The position numbers and the translations under genes were made by a program. A stretch of DNA of 56,420 nt. Origin: Streptomyces purpureus (GTDB lineage: Bacteria; Actinomycetota; Actinomycetes; Streptomycetales; Streptomycetaceae). How positions within the stretch are numbered: position 1 is the first letter of the stretch; every line of letters starts with the position of its first letter. Shown piece after piece: positions 7,395 to 14,725 of the stretch. The notes beneath the pieces were generated by a model. That model was not told the DNA's origin, did no database searches, and saw only the letters and a list, made by a program, of their open reading frames with translations. The DNA is taken from contig NZ_BMQQ01000013.1 in NCBI RefSeq assembly GCF_014648195.1, forward strand, positions 1,454 through 57,873. Direction: 5' to 3'.

Positions 7395-8033
7395 TCACCG
7401 GGCGATGGCGTCGATGAGTTTGGCGAGGTTTCGCACGGCCCGGTCGGAGGCACCACGAGCGGCCATAGCGCCGAGGATGATGTCGCCGTCCAGCGCTCCG
7501 ACGTCACGTAGATTCCTCAGGATGTTCTGGGCCTGCTGCTTGCCGAAACGATCCCCGAAGCCGTTGTTCCCGTAAAAGTCCAGCCGGTCAATGGCCTCAG
7601 CCAGCCGGGGCGGAATTTGTGCTGGCTCATCGTCGGGACGTGTCAGGTCGACGGCGCCTAGCTGTTGTGCCCAGCCCCGCAGCGGGAACTGGGAGCCTTC
7701 GACGACCGCGATGGAGGAGCCGCGAGCCAGGCTCATCGCAAAGTCCAAGGTCTTCTCGGTGGGGACGTAGGCGAGAACCGAACCGATACCCCGGCCAACA
7801 CGGCTTCGGTCGGCACGTGGCGTTGTGCAGGAATGCCGGGCACGAAAGCGCCGCAGTGCAGGGCTGTGGTCTTCGACGCCGAAAGCGTTAAGTACCAGTA
7901 CGCCAGCGGCGCCCTGCTCATCGCACTCCCGCTGGGTCCAGGCCACCGCCAGCTCCGAAGCCAACTCCCAGTCCCGCTCAGGGTCGTCGTCCGGCACCCA
8001 CGCGGCTCGATCTACGTTGCCCACTCCTGCCAT
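7395..8033 (-). CDS. Hypothetical protein, 212 aa
   Basis: The ATG at 8033 was preferred; an in-frame GTG at 8045 is the alternative and neither has a strong Shine-Dalgarno. The N-terminal half is alpha/beta (ELASELAVAWTQRE, GAAGVLVLNAFGVED, GIGSVLAYVPTEKTLDFAM, GSSIAVVEGS), resembling a small Rossmann-like fold that senses or binds a ligand. The C-terminal half is helical and positively charged (RFGKQQAQNILRNLRD, RAVRNLAKLIDAIAR). No family recognised, no signal peptide or membrane segment. It is 102 bp upstream of the 256-aa gene on the same strand, so the two may be co-transcribed in the accessory island. Confidence 0.65.
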   Translation of the reverse strand: MAGVGNVDRAAWVPDDDPERDWELASELAVAWTQRECDEQGAAGVLVLNAFGVEDHSPALRRFRARHSCTTPRADRSRVGRGIGSVLAYVPTEKTLDFAMSLARGSSIAVVEGSQFPLRGWAQQLGAVDLTRPDDEPAQIPPRLAEAIDRLDFYGNNGFGDRFGKQQAQNILRNLRDVGALDGDIILGAMAARGASDRAVRNLAKLIDAIAR

Positions 8034-8117
8034 GAAACACCCCACCGCTCAGGGCCCAGCCGCACTCTCGCGGCAGGCCGCTTCCAACAGCCACGCTAGT
8101 CCCAGGGCCTGACATCG

Positions 8118-8411
8118 CTAGATCCGGCGAGTGTCGACGGTGACGCCATTTCCGCGAGCCCGGCACCACGCGTCCTGCAACAAGGTCTGGACACGGCAGC
8201 CTGGGCACAGGCTGGTGATCGAGCCGTCGATGTCGTCCTCGACAGGCGACTGCGGCAGACGCGGGCTCACTCGTACCCCGCCACGCAGCCAGTCCGCACA
8301 CAGTCCGCAAGACACCCGCTCAAGACCGTCGCACCCCATCGCCACCAATCGCCAAAAGACCAGGTCAGTGACCCGTAGGAATGATCCCCGCAGGTCACCG
8401 ACCCGGGCCAT
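8118..8411 (-). CDS. Small putative zinc-binding protein
   Basis: An open frame of 97 codons from ATG 8411. The translation contains two paired cysteine motifs, CGLC and CPGC, about 35 residues apart, followed by another cysteine, the usual layout of a small zinc ribbon. The N-terminus MARVGDLRGSFLRVTDLVFW is protein-like. No convincing ribosome binding site is present, and a later in-frame GTG/ATG (VAMGCDGLERVSCGLC) is possible. The same interval is also open on the plus strand, so coding is uncertain. Confidence 0.4.
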   Translation of the reverse strand: MARVGDLRGSFLRVTDLVFWRLVAMGCDGLERVSCGLCADWLRGGVRVSPRLPQSPVEDDIDGSITSLCPGCRVQTLLQDAWCRARGNGVTVDTRRI

Positions 8412-8440
8412 TACTAGGAGACCAAGAAGGCCTGACCTTC

Positions 8441-8493
8441 GACGAAAGGGCGGCGCGCCCCGGCCTCCACGCCGGCCGCGCCGCCCTTTGTCG
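8441..8493. terminator. Strong terminator at the island/core boundary
   Basis: A long inverted repeat (about 8441-8457 with 8477-8493, one internal mismatch) lies 17 bp past the stop of the tandem GNAT gene on the minus strand. It also closes the accessory block to its left. Confidence 0.8.
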
Positions 8494-8509
8494 TACCCCG
8501 CCCGCCCGC

Positions 8510-9475
8510 TCACCCCACCCGCAGCGTGTAGCGGAGCTTCTCCTTCGGTTCGGCGCCCAGGCGGGCGTAGAAGCGGATCGCGCCCTCGTTCCAGGACGGG
8601 GTCTGCCACTGGATTTCCTTGAGGCCCAGCGTCCTGGCCTCCGACTCGACCGCGGTCATCAGGAGTGGGCCGAGGCCCAGGCCCCGGTGGGCGGCGGAGA
8701 GGTAGAGGCAGTCCATGTGGAGGTACTCGCCCTCCCAGGTGGAGATCTCCGGGGCGCAGGTGGCGTAGCCGGCCAGGGTGCCGTCGGGGAGTTCGGCGAC
8801 CAGGCAGCGCAGGCGCGGGGTTGGCGTGGTGAAGAGGAGGGCGTCAAGGCGGTCGGGGAGGCCGGGGCTCGGGGGTGCGGCCTTTTCGTAGGCGGCGTGT
8901 TCGGCGGCCAGTTCGGCGACGCGGGGCAGGTCCTCGGGGCGGGCGTGGCGGACCCTGGGCGCGGTCAGGGGGGCCTCGTGGGACCAGGTGGCCAGGGTGT
9001 AGACGCGGCCCTTGTTCTCGACCGGCACCGGGGCCGTGTCGGTGCGGCGGAAGCCGGCGGCGGTCGCGACGGCCACGCTGGCCGTGTTGTCCGGGTCTAT
9101 CTCCAGGATGACGTAGGGCAGTCCGAGGGTGGTGTGCGCGTACGCGGTGAGGAGGCGGGTCGCCCGGGCGGCCAGGCCCTGGCCGCGGTGGGCGGCGCCC
9201 ACGCCGTAGCCGATGGCGCGGCTCGCGATGCTGATGAGGACCTCGCCGAGCGGCTCCCCGCCGTCCTCGGTGATCGCGAGATGCAGCCGGGTGTTCCCCT
9301 CCCTCGCTCGCTGGACGGCGTCGAGGTACGTCTCGGCGGCGGCCCGGTCGAAGGGTGAGGCGAGCGGGGTGCGGTAGGCGATCTCCGGGTCGTCGAAGAG
9401 CCGGACCATGGCCGGGAGATCCGCCTCGGTCCACTCCCGCAGGACGATCCCCTCCCCCGCGATGCGCGTCGTCAC
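8510..9475 (-). CDS. Tandem-domain GNAT N-acetyltransferase
   Basis: A 321-aa protein made of two GNAT units, about residues 5-165 (RimJ/RimL-like, with GYGVGAAHRGQGLAARATRL as the acetyl-CoA loop) and about 172-321 (AAHRGLGLGPLLMTAVESEA as the second acetyl-CoA loop, then NEGAIRFYARLGA). Both cofactor loops look intact, so both halves may be active. GTG start with GGAGGGG upstream. The acceptor substrate cannot be predicted. It transfers acetyl groups from acetyl-CoA in the cytoplasm by family rule. The gene stands alone, with a strong terminator downstream and the LysR gene 42 bp upstream on the same strand. Confidence 0.88.
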   Translation of the reverse strand: MTTRIAGEGIVLREWTEADLPAMVRLFDDPEIAYRTPLASPFDRAAAETYLDAVQRAREGNTRLHLAITEDGGEPLGEVLISIASRAIGYGVGAAHRGQGLAARATRLLTAYAHTTLGLPYVILEIDPDNTASVAVATAAGFRRTDTAPVPVENKGRVYTLATWSHEAPLTAPRVRHARPEDLPRVAELAAEHAAYEKAAPPSPGLPDRLDALLFTTPTPRLRCLVAELPDGTLAGYATCAPEISTWEGEYLHMDCLYLSAAHRGLGLGPLLMTAVESEARTLGLKEIQWQTPSWNEGAIRFYARLGAEPKEKLRYTLRVG

Positions 9476-9517
9476 TGTGCGCCCCTCCCTTTCGCCGTCG
9501 GCAGCAGGGCGGACCGG

Positions 9518-10465
9518 TCACGCCGCCCTGAGCAGCGGACTCCCGTTCCGCAGCAGCCACTGACGGTACGCGGCCGCGCGCAGCGCCGCCTCCCGGTATG
9601 CCGAGGCCAGTTCGGTGTAGAGCTCGTCGATGGGAGTGCCGGGGCGGGCGTGCAGCAGGAGCCGTACGGCCAGGGGGTCGTCGCGCAGGGGACGGATCGC
9701 CATGTCCTCGCGCGGGCCCGAGGTCGGCTGGCAGGGTGCGACGGCCTCGCCGAGGACGATCAGGGAGGCCGCTGTGTGGTAGTCGGCGTGCAGGACGGGC
9801 GGGTCGATGCCGGCCTCGGCGAGGACACGCCGTAAGCCGTCCCATTCGCCGTCGACGGTCGGATCGACCATCCAGCGGTCGGCGGCCAGGTCCGTGAGGT
9901 CCACCACCGGTTCCGCGGCGGCCGGATGGTCCCGGGCCATGGAGATGAACTGCGGTTCGCGGTCGACCAGAACCCGGCGTACGAGCCCGTCCGGGACGCG
10001 CAGCGGACACCCCTCGACCTCGTGGACGAAGGCCACGTCGAGCTGGCCGGCGGCGACCATCCGCAGCAGCGCGTTGGCGGAGACGTCCATGTGGAGGGCG
10101 AGGTCGGTGCCGGGGAGCCGGTGGCGCAGCCGGCGCAGCCAGCCCGGCAGGGCCCGGCTGGCGGTGGAGCCGACCCGCAGCCGGGGGCCGTCGGCGCGGG
10201 CGGCGGCGGCCCGGGTCTCGGTGACGAGGGTGGCCATCTGGGAGACGAGGGGCCGGGCCCGGCTCAGTACGGAGCGGCCCAGCGGCGTCGGGCGGCAGCC
10301 GGTGCGTTCGCGGGCGAAGAGTTCCGCGCCGAGCGCGTTCTCGATCCGACGCAGCTGGGTCGTCAGCGAGGGCTGACTCATGCCCAGCTGGCGTGCCGCC
10401 TTGTGCAGACTGCCCGTGTCCGCGATGGCGCAGAGCACGCGCAGATGTCTCACCTCCAGCTCCAT
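9518..10465 (-). CDS. snpR: LysR-family regulator of snapalysin
   Basis: A 315-aa LysR-type regulator. The winged helix-turn-helix is at residues 1-60 (HLRVLCAIADTGSLHKAARQ, MSQPSLTTQLRRIE), followed by a periplasmic-binding-like effector domain. The start used is ATG 10465; the open frame extends to 10519 but the extra 18 residues are atypical for the family, and neither start has a good Shine-Dalgarno. It is divergent from the snapalysin gene 210 bp away. This is the arrangement of snpR/snpA (mprR/mprA) in S. lividans and S. coelicolor, where the LysR protein activates the protease gene. The orthology call rests on family plus divergent context. Confidence 0.85.
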   Translation of the reverse strand: MELEVRHLRVLCAIADTGSLHKAARQLGMSQPSLTTQLRRIENALGAELFARERTGCRPTPLGRSVLSRARPLVSQMATLVTETRAAAARADGPRLRVGSTASRALPGWLRRLRHRLPGTDLALHMDVSANALLRMVAAGQLDVAFVHEVEGCPLRVPDGLVRRVLVDREPQFISMARDHPAAAEPVVDLTDLAADRWMVDPTVDGEWDGLRRVLAEAGIDPPVLHADYHTAASLIVLGEAVAPCQPTSGPREDMAIRPLRDDPLAVRLLLHARPGTPIDELYTELASAYREAALRAAAYRQWLLRNGSPLLRAA

Positions 10466-10552
10466 GTCCTGAGCGTAGGCGGGGCCCCCAGCTCGCACCA
10501 GATGTTCAATCCGGTCCAATTACCTGCGAATCCCTGGCCAGTTGGGGCGGGT

Positions 10553-10584
10553 GATGCCGTGGTGTTATCGCCGTTTGGCATCAT
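10553..10584. promoter_or_regulatory. Inverted repeat in the snpR-snpA intergenic region
   Basis: TGATGCC (10553-10559) and GGCATCA (10578-10584) form a 7-bp inverted repeat with 18 bp between, about 90 bp upstream of the snapalysin ATG. It is a candidate LysR operator; LysR sites usually have a T-N11-A core, so the exact site is not fixed. Confidence 0.4.
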
Positions 10585-10674
10585 CCGCCCGGCCCCGGCG
10601 CTCGTCGACACTCTGACCGACCGATTCAACCGGACGCGCCCACCCAGCGCGTGACGGACGAGCAGGAGCCCCCC

Positions 10675-11316
10675 ATGAGACACCGTATGTCCGCCGTGGC
10701 CACCGCACTCGGGCTGGCCATGGCCGCCCTCGGAGCCGTACCCGCCACCGCCGCCCCCGCGCCGGCCCCGGCCGCCACCACCGTGGCCGCGTACGCCGGT
10801 TCGGCCGAGAACGCGCAGGCGAACAAGGCCTTCTTCGAGGCCGTGATGAAGTCCGTCGCCGAGAAGCGCGCCGCCAACCCGCGCGCCCTCGCGGTGACCG
10901 TCGTCTACTCGGCGGCGAACGCGCCCAGCTTCCGTACGCAGATAGCCCGCAGCACCCAGATCTGGAACAGCTCCGTGTCCAACGTGAAGCTCCAGGAAGG
11001 CAGCAACCCCGACTTCCGGTACTACGAGGGCAACGACTCCCGCGGCTCGTACGCGAGCACCGACGGGCACGGCCGTGGCTACATCTTCCTCGACTACCGG
11101 CAGAACCAGCAGTACAACTCGACCCGGGTGACCGCCCACGAGACGGGCCATGTGCTCGGCCTGCCGGACCACTACAGCGGTCCGTGCAGCGAGCTGATGT
11201 CGGGCGGCGGCCCTGGCACCTCCTGCCAGAACGCCCAGCCCAACGCGGCCGAGCGGTCCCGCGTCGACTACCTGTGGCGCAACGGTCTGGCGGCAGCGGC
11301 GGCGAAGGTCTCCTGA
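10675..11316 (+). CDS. snpA: Snapalysin (small neutral metalloprotease, M7)
   Basis: A 213-aa secreted zinc protease. ATG 10675 with AGGAG 7 nt upstream; the in-frame GTG at 10651 is less likely. The signal peptide covers about residues 1-27 (Arg-rich start, hydrophobic core, ATAA cleavage area), followed by a short propeptide. The zinc motif is H155-E-x-x-H159-x5-D165 (HETGHVLGLPD), the distinctive snapalysin form in which Asp is the third ligand. C171 and C184 match the family disulfide. It degrades protein (milk casein in the classical assay) outside the cell. Control by the divergent LysR gene is expected. A strong terminator follows. Confidence 0.95.
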   Translation: MRHRMSAVATALGLAMAALGAVPATAAPAPAPAATTVAAYAGSAENAQANKAFFEAVMKSVAEKRAANPRALAVTVVYSAANAPSFRTQIARSTQIWNSSVSNVKLQEGSNPDFRYYEGNDSRGSYASTDGHGRGYIFLDYRQNQQYNSTRVTAHETGHVLGLPDHYSGPCSELMSGGGPGTSCQNAQPNAAERSRVDYLWRNGLAAAAAKVS

Positions 11317-11330
11317 CCCGCTGACACCCG

Positions 11331-11360
11331 GGGCGCCCCGCCAGAGCCGGCGGGGCGCCC
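11331..11360. terminator. Terminator after snapalysin
   Basis: A perfect 12-bp GC stem (11331-11342 with 11349-11360) with a 6-nt loop, 14 bp past the snpA stop. The next 180 bp to 11539 hold no gene I can support; a short open stretch on the plus strand ending at a TGA near 11520 may be a decayed fragment. Confidence 0.85.
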
Positions 11361-11539
11361 TCCCGTGTCTTGCGCCGACAGCGGAAGCCCCTGGCGGAGG
11401 TGCTCTCGGGCCCTGCCGGTTTCACCGCCGAACTGGGCGGCCATCAGGCCCTGATCCGCGCCCACTTGGGACGGCGAGCCGGGACCGACCCCTCGGTGGG
11501 GTGGCAGGGGCTGGCCTGAGGTCCCCGGGGGGCGTGCCG

Positions 11540-11953
11540 TCAGGCGTTCTCCAGGAGGCGGCGGCCGAACTCCGCTCCCGGGGGCAGCTGGCGGGCGATC
11601 CGGGCGAGGGCCTCGTCGAAGCCGCCCCCGGCGATGCCCGATTCGTACGCCGTTCCGCCGCAGTGCAGAGTCAGGTTCAGGTCCACCCGGTCACTCACCG
11701 TCAGCAGGCAGCTGAGAGTGGCTGGTTGGGCCGTCCCGCCGGTCACGACGGGCAGCGGAAGGTCCCATTCGAGGACGCATCCGTTCAGGGCCGTGCCGTC
11801 GGCGGCCCTCAGTGCGGCGAAATCCGCGCCCTCATATTCGATCCCCCTGATGCGGGTGGCCACCCGCCGCCCGCCCGCCGTGATGACGATCGCTTCCGCA
11901 CCCCGGCGGTCCCGGTACCAGCCGGTCCACACTTCCGTCGACTCCGATGACAT
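11540..11953 (-). CDS. Conserved hypothetical protein, 137 aa
   Basis: A soluble small protein with a beta-rich centre (WTGWYRDRRGAEAIVITAGG, CVLEWDLPLPV, LSCLLTVSDRVDLNLTLHCG) and a helical C-terminus (FDEALARIARQLPPGAEFGR). The pattern looks like a streptomycete family of unknown function, possibly DUF6304, but I cannot verify that. The start at ATG 11953 has no obvious Shine-Dalgarno. It is downstream of, and probably co-transcribed with, the small cysteine protein at 11996-12301; a 16-bp palindrome lies in the 42-bp gap between them. Confidence 0.75.
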   Translation of the reverse strand: MSSESTEVWTGWYRDRRGAEAIVITAGGRRVATRIRGIEYEGADFAALRAADGTALNGCVLEWDLPLPVVTGGTAQPATLSCLLTVSDRVDLNLTLHCGGTAYESGIAGGGFDEALARIARQLPPGAEFGRRLLENA

Positions 11954-11995
11954 GCGCGGACTGTAGCGGTATGACTGGTCCGGCCGCGCGGCCGG

Positions 11996-12301
11996 TCACC
12001 CCGGAGCCTGACTTCTGCCGGTCTCGACGTCCTTGCCGGTCTCGTCCTGGCCCCCGGGCTCCTCGGGACGGACCTCGGCCTCCTCCGGCCGGTCGCCGCC
12101 GGGCTGTTCCGTCGCCGCACCGTGGGGCTTGTGGCCGAACAGCTTGCAGTCGGGATTGTGGCAAGGCTGGGGCTCCCAGACGGGAACCCACGCCCCCAGA
12201 CTCTTGTGTCGCTTGATGACCGTGCCGACAGGCTGCCCGCAGGCCGGGCACACCGGCTCGCTCTGCGGCCCTCGGACGGTCCCTCGCCCTTCGCTGCCCA
12301 T
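11996..12301 (-). CDS. Small zinc-ribbon-like protein
   Basis: A 101-aa protein. The N-terminal half carries CPACGQPVG and then CHNPDCKLFGH, giving C-x2-C and C-x4-C pairs about 28 residues apart, a probable single zinc site. The C-terminal half is acidic, Pro/Gly/Glu-rich and predicted disordered. ATG start preceded by a G-rich stretch. No enzymatic role can be inferred; such proteins often act as small nucleic-acid or protein adaptors. Confidence 0.75.
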   Translation of the reverse strand: MGSEGRGTVRGPQSEPVCPACGQPVGTVIKRHKSLGAWVPVWEPQPCHNPDCKLFGHKPHGAATEQPGGDRPEEAEVRPEEPGGQDETGKDVETGRSQAPG

Positions 12302-12328
12302 ACCCCCCAGGGTAGACAGTCGTACGAG

Positions 12329-12916
12329 TCACCGCTTCCTGGTGTACGACCGTACGAGAACGCCGTTGTCGAAGGCGCGCACGGAGCCCAGCTCGAAGTC
12401 CCGGGCGGCGAAGTCGGTGCCGAACATCGGCATTCCGGCGCCGAAGACCTGCGGATAGGTCTTGATGACCAGCTCGTCGATCTCGTCGATGAGCTCGCCG
12501 GCGATCGTGGAGCCGCCGCAGAGCCAGATGTCCAGGGGGCTGTCCTCGGCCTTGAGCGCGCGGACCCGGCCGACCAGGTCGTCGGCGATGAGCTCGACGT
12601 TCGGGTCCGGGGACTTCGCGAGCGAGCGGGTGGCGACGTACTCCCGCATCTGGGCGTACGGGCTGGTCACGCCGATGTCGAGACCCAGCTGGTACGAGTG
12701 CATGCCCTGGATCACGGTGTCGAAGTGACGGTTCTTCGTCCCCGGCTCAAGGCCCAGCACCGGCCAGGCGTGGGCCGCGACGGTCTCGGGGTACTCGGCC
12801 TTGAGGTACTCCAGGAACTCGCCGGCCACGTAGCTGTAGGTGGAGCTGCCGTCGCCGGTGGGGTCGCCGATGAAGCCGTCGATGGAGCATGCGATGAAGT
12901 AGGTGAGCTTGCGCAA
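12329..12916 (-). CDS. Dihydrofolate reductase family (RibD C-terminal-like) protein
   Basis: A 195-aa protein. A TTG start at 12916 with AAGGA 5 nt upstream gives the family N-terminus MRKLTYFIACSIDGFIGDP; no ATG or GTG fits. The RibD-C/DHFR-like fold is shown by ACSIDGFI, an internal helix-strand unit, IWLCGGSTIAGELIDEIDEL (NADPH-binding glycine loop) and a closing beta hairpin. These stand-alone proteins reduce unidentified pterin- or flavin-like substrates with NADPH. It is divergent from a TetR gene 115 bp away, and an 8-bp palindrome overlaps its start codon, so the TetR protein probably represses it. Confidence 0.85.
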   Translation of the reverse strand: MRKLTYFIACSIDGFIGDPTGDGSSTYSYVAGEFLEYLKAEYPETVAAHAWPVLGLEPGTKNRHFDTVIQGMHSYQLGLDIGVTSPYAQMREYVATRSLAKSPDPNVELIADDLVGRVRALKAEDSPLDIWLCGGSTIAGELIDEIDELVIKTYPQVFGAGMPMFGTDFAARDFELGSVRAFDNGVLVRSYTRKR

Positions 12917-12993
12917 ACCGATCCTTTGGTCAGTGGAGTGGCCGCCATTGCGACCACGACGGATATAGTGCTTCACCTGTAGTGGTTGCGCAA
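12909..12993. promoter_or_regulatory. Pair of TTGCGCAA palindromes between ribD-like and tetR genes
   Basis: The perfect palindrome TTGCGCAA occurs at 12909-12916, overlapping the TTG start of the reductase gene, and again at 12986-12993, 39 bp before the TetR ATG. Flanking bases extend the similarity in inverted orientation (CTTGCGCAAACC versus GGTTGCGCAAG). Two copies in one divergent region fit binding by the neighbouring TetR dimer. Confidence 0.5.
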
Positions 12994-13031
12994 GATCTTT
13001 TCGAGAGAAGAAACGGAGACCGAGCCTCCGC

Positions 13032-13607
13032 ATGGCGAAGAACCCAGAACGCAGGACGGCCCTGCTCAACGCCGCCATCGAGGTGCTGGCGGCGGAAGGC
13101 GCCCGCGGGCTCACCTTCCGGGCCGTGGACTCCCGGGCCGGTGTGCCCACGGGCACCTCGTCCAACTACTTCACCGACCGCGACCAGCTGCTCTCCCAGG
13201 TCGGCGATCAGGTGTTCGTACGCTTCGTCCCGGACCAGGAGACGTTCGACGCGGCGCTGCGGCCCGAGCCCGACCGGAGACTCGTCGTCGAGCTGATGCA
13301 CGACCTGGTCCGGCGCATGACCGAGGAGCGCACCACCTACCTGGCGCTCCTCGAACTCCGCCTCGAAGCCACCCGCCGCCCCGAGCTGCGCGACCGCCTC
13401 ACCCAGGTGCTCCGCGCCGACCTCGCCCACAACATCGGCTTCCACCTGGCCGCGGGCCTGCCCGGCGACGCCGACACCGTACGGCTGCTGTACTTCGCGC
13501 TCACCGGTCTGCTGATGGACCACTTCACCGTGCCAGGGCTCCTCGCCGACCTGGACCTGGACGCGCTGGTGGAGACGGTCGTGACCCGGATCGTGCCGGA
13601 GTCCTGA
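13032..13607 (+). CDS. TetR-family regulator
   Basis: A 191-aa repressor-type protein. The N-terminal helix-turn-helix is at about residues 8-52 (RRTALLNAAIEVLAAEGARG, FRAVDSRAGVPTGTSSNYF); the all-helical ligand domain follows. ATG start at 13032. It is divergent from the DHFR-family gene and shares a region with two TTGCGCAA palindromes, so local autoregulation and control of the reductase is the simplest reading. It ends 6 bp before the stop of the convergent polyprenyl synthase gene, with no room for a terminator between. Confidence 0.9.
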   Translation: MAKNPERRTALLNAAIEVLAAEGARGLTFRAVDSRAGVPTGTSSNYFTDRDQLLSQVGDQVFVRFVPDQETFDAALRPEPDRRLVVELMHDLVRRMTEERTTYLALLELRLEATRRPELRDRLTQVLRADLAHNIGFHLAAGLPGDADTVRLLYFALTGLLMDHFTVPGLLADLDLDALVETVVTRIVPES

Positions 13608-13613
13608 CCCCGG

Positions 13614-14651
13614 TCAGCGGCTGCGGCGGGTGACGAACTCCGCCAGAGCGAGCAGGTCCCCGGCCGCCGACAGATCCGGCACCGCCCGCGACAGCTGCTG
13701 CACCGCCCGGGCCATCCGGTCGGCCGCCTGGGTCTGCGCCCAGTCCCGGCCGCCGGCGCGCTCGACGGCGTCCGTGGCCCGCTGTACCGCCTCCTCGTCC
13801 AGGACGGGCCGCCGGTACAGCTCGGCCAGCTCGGCGCCGGCCGCCGTGTCCGAGCCCAGCGCGGCCACCACCGGCAGCGACTTCTTGTGCGCGGCGAGAT
13901 CGGCGCCGGCCGGCTTGCCCGTACGCCCCGGGTCCCCCCAGATCCCGATCAGGTCGTCGATCAGCTGGAAGGCGAGCCCCGCCTCCCGGCCGAACGCGTC
14001 CATCGCCGCGACCTCCTCCTCGCCCGCGCCCGCGTACAGCGCGCCGAGCGCGCAGGCGCAGCCGAGCAGGGCCCCGGTCTTCGCCGTCGCCATGGCCACG
14101 CACTCGTCCAGCGAGACCTCGTACGGATCGCGCCGCTCGAAGGCGCAGTCCGCCTGCTGGCCCGCGCAGAGCTCGATCACGCAGGCCGCCAGGCGCGCGG
14201 AGGCGGCCGAGGAGGCTCGGTGGTCGTCCTCGGCGAGCAGCCGCAGCGCGAGCGCCAGCATGGCGTCGCCCGCGACCAGCGCGTCCGGGATGCCGAAGAC
14301 GGTCCAGGCGGTGGGGCGGTGCCGCCGGGTGGGGTCCTCGTCGACGATGTCGTCGTGGAGCAAGGTGAAGTTGTGCGCCAGCTCCACGGCCGCCGCGGCC
14401 CGGACGGCCTGCGCCGGGTCTCCGCCCAGGGCCTCGGCCGCCGCGAGCACCAGCGCCGGCCGGATGGCCTTGCCGGCCTGGCCGGTGTCCGGGGTGCCGT
14501 CGGCCCGCTCCCAGCCGAGGTGGTACATCGCCACGCGCCTTATTGAGCCGGGCAGCGACTCGACGGTGGAGCGCAGGTGGGGGTTGACGACGGTACGGGT
14601 GTGGTCGAGGAGCGCCACGGCGCCCCGTCCGTCGGTGCCGGTCATGGTCAC
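13614..14651 (-). CDS. Polyprenyl diphosphate synthase, encapsulin-associated
   Basis: Trans-isoprenyl synthase, 345 aa. GTG 14651 has AAGGA 7 nt upstream; GTG 14657 and ATG 14645 are in-frame alternatives. The first aspartate-rich motif is DDIVD (100-104), with GKAIRPALVL before it and KTGALLGCACALG after. The second motif reads DDLIG (232-236), so its third Asp is replaced by Gly. The family condenses IPP with allylic diphosphates. It lies just downstream of a family 2B encapsulin shell gene, a context described for this enzyme class as a cargo. The N-terminus before the fold is only about 20 residues, shorter than the long disordered tails that target some 2B cargos, so encapsulation is plausible but not shown. 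Confidence 0.88.
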   Translation of the reverse strand: MTMTGTDGRGAVALLDHTRTVVNPHLRSTVESLPGSIRRVAMYHLGWERADGTPDTGQAGKAIRPALVLAAAEALGGDPAQAVRAAAAVELAHNFTLLHDDIVDEDPTRRHRPTAWTVFGIPDALVAGDAMLALALRLLAEDDHRASSAASARLAACVIELCAGQQADCAFERRDPYEVSLDECVAMATAKTGALLGCACALGALYAGAGEEEVAAMDAFGREAGLAFQLIDDLIGIWGDPGRTGKPAGADLAAHKKSLPVVAALGSDTAAGAELAELYRRPVLDEEAVQRATDAVERAGGRDWAQTQAADRMARAVQQLSRAVPDLSAAGDLLALAEFVTRRSR

Positions 14652-14685
14652 GGTCACGTCCTTCGCGCGCGGTGGGTGGGTACGG

Positions 14686-14711
14686 GCGGGGTGCCGACCG
14701 CGGCACCCCGC
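14686..14711. terminator. Hairpin between encapsulin and polyprenyl synthase genes
   Basis: A perfect 10-bp stem (14686-14695 with 14702-14711) with a 6-nt loop in the 74-bp gap after the shell gene. It may act as a partial terminator or mRNA stabiliser, allowing more shell than cargo. Confidence 0.55.
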
Positions 14712-14725
14712 CGTCACCGGGGCGG

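Noticed and set aside
1..8500. A complete integrative element or prophage
   Set aside because: No integrase, excisionase, tra, replication or phage structural gene and no att duplication is visible; only accessory content and composition hint at transfer.
11361..11539. Short coding fragment after snapalysin
   Set aside because: About 48 open codons without start, Shine-Dalgarno or recognisable domain; could be decayed sequence but cannot be supported as a gene.
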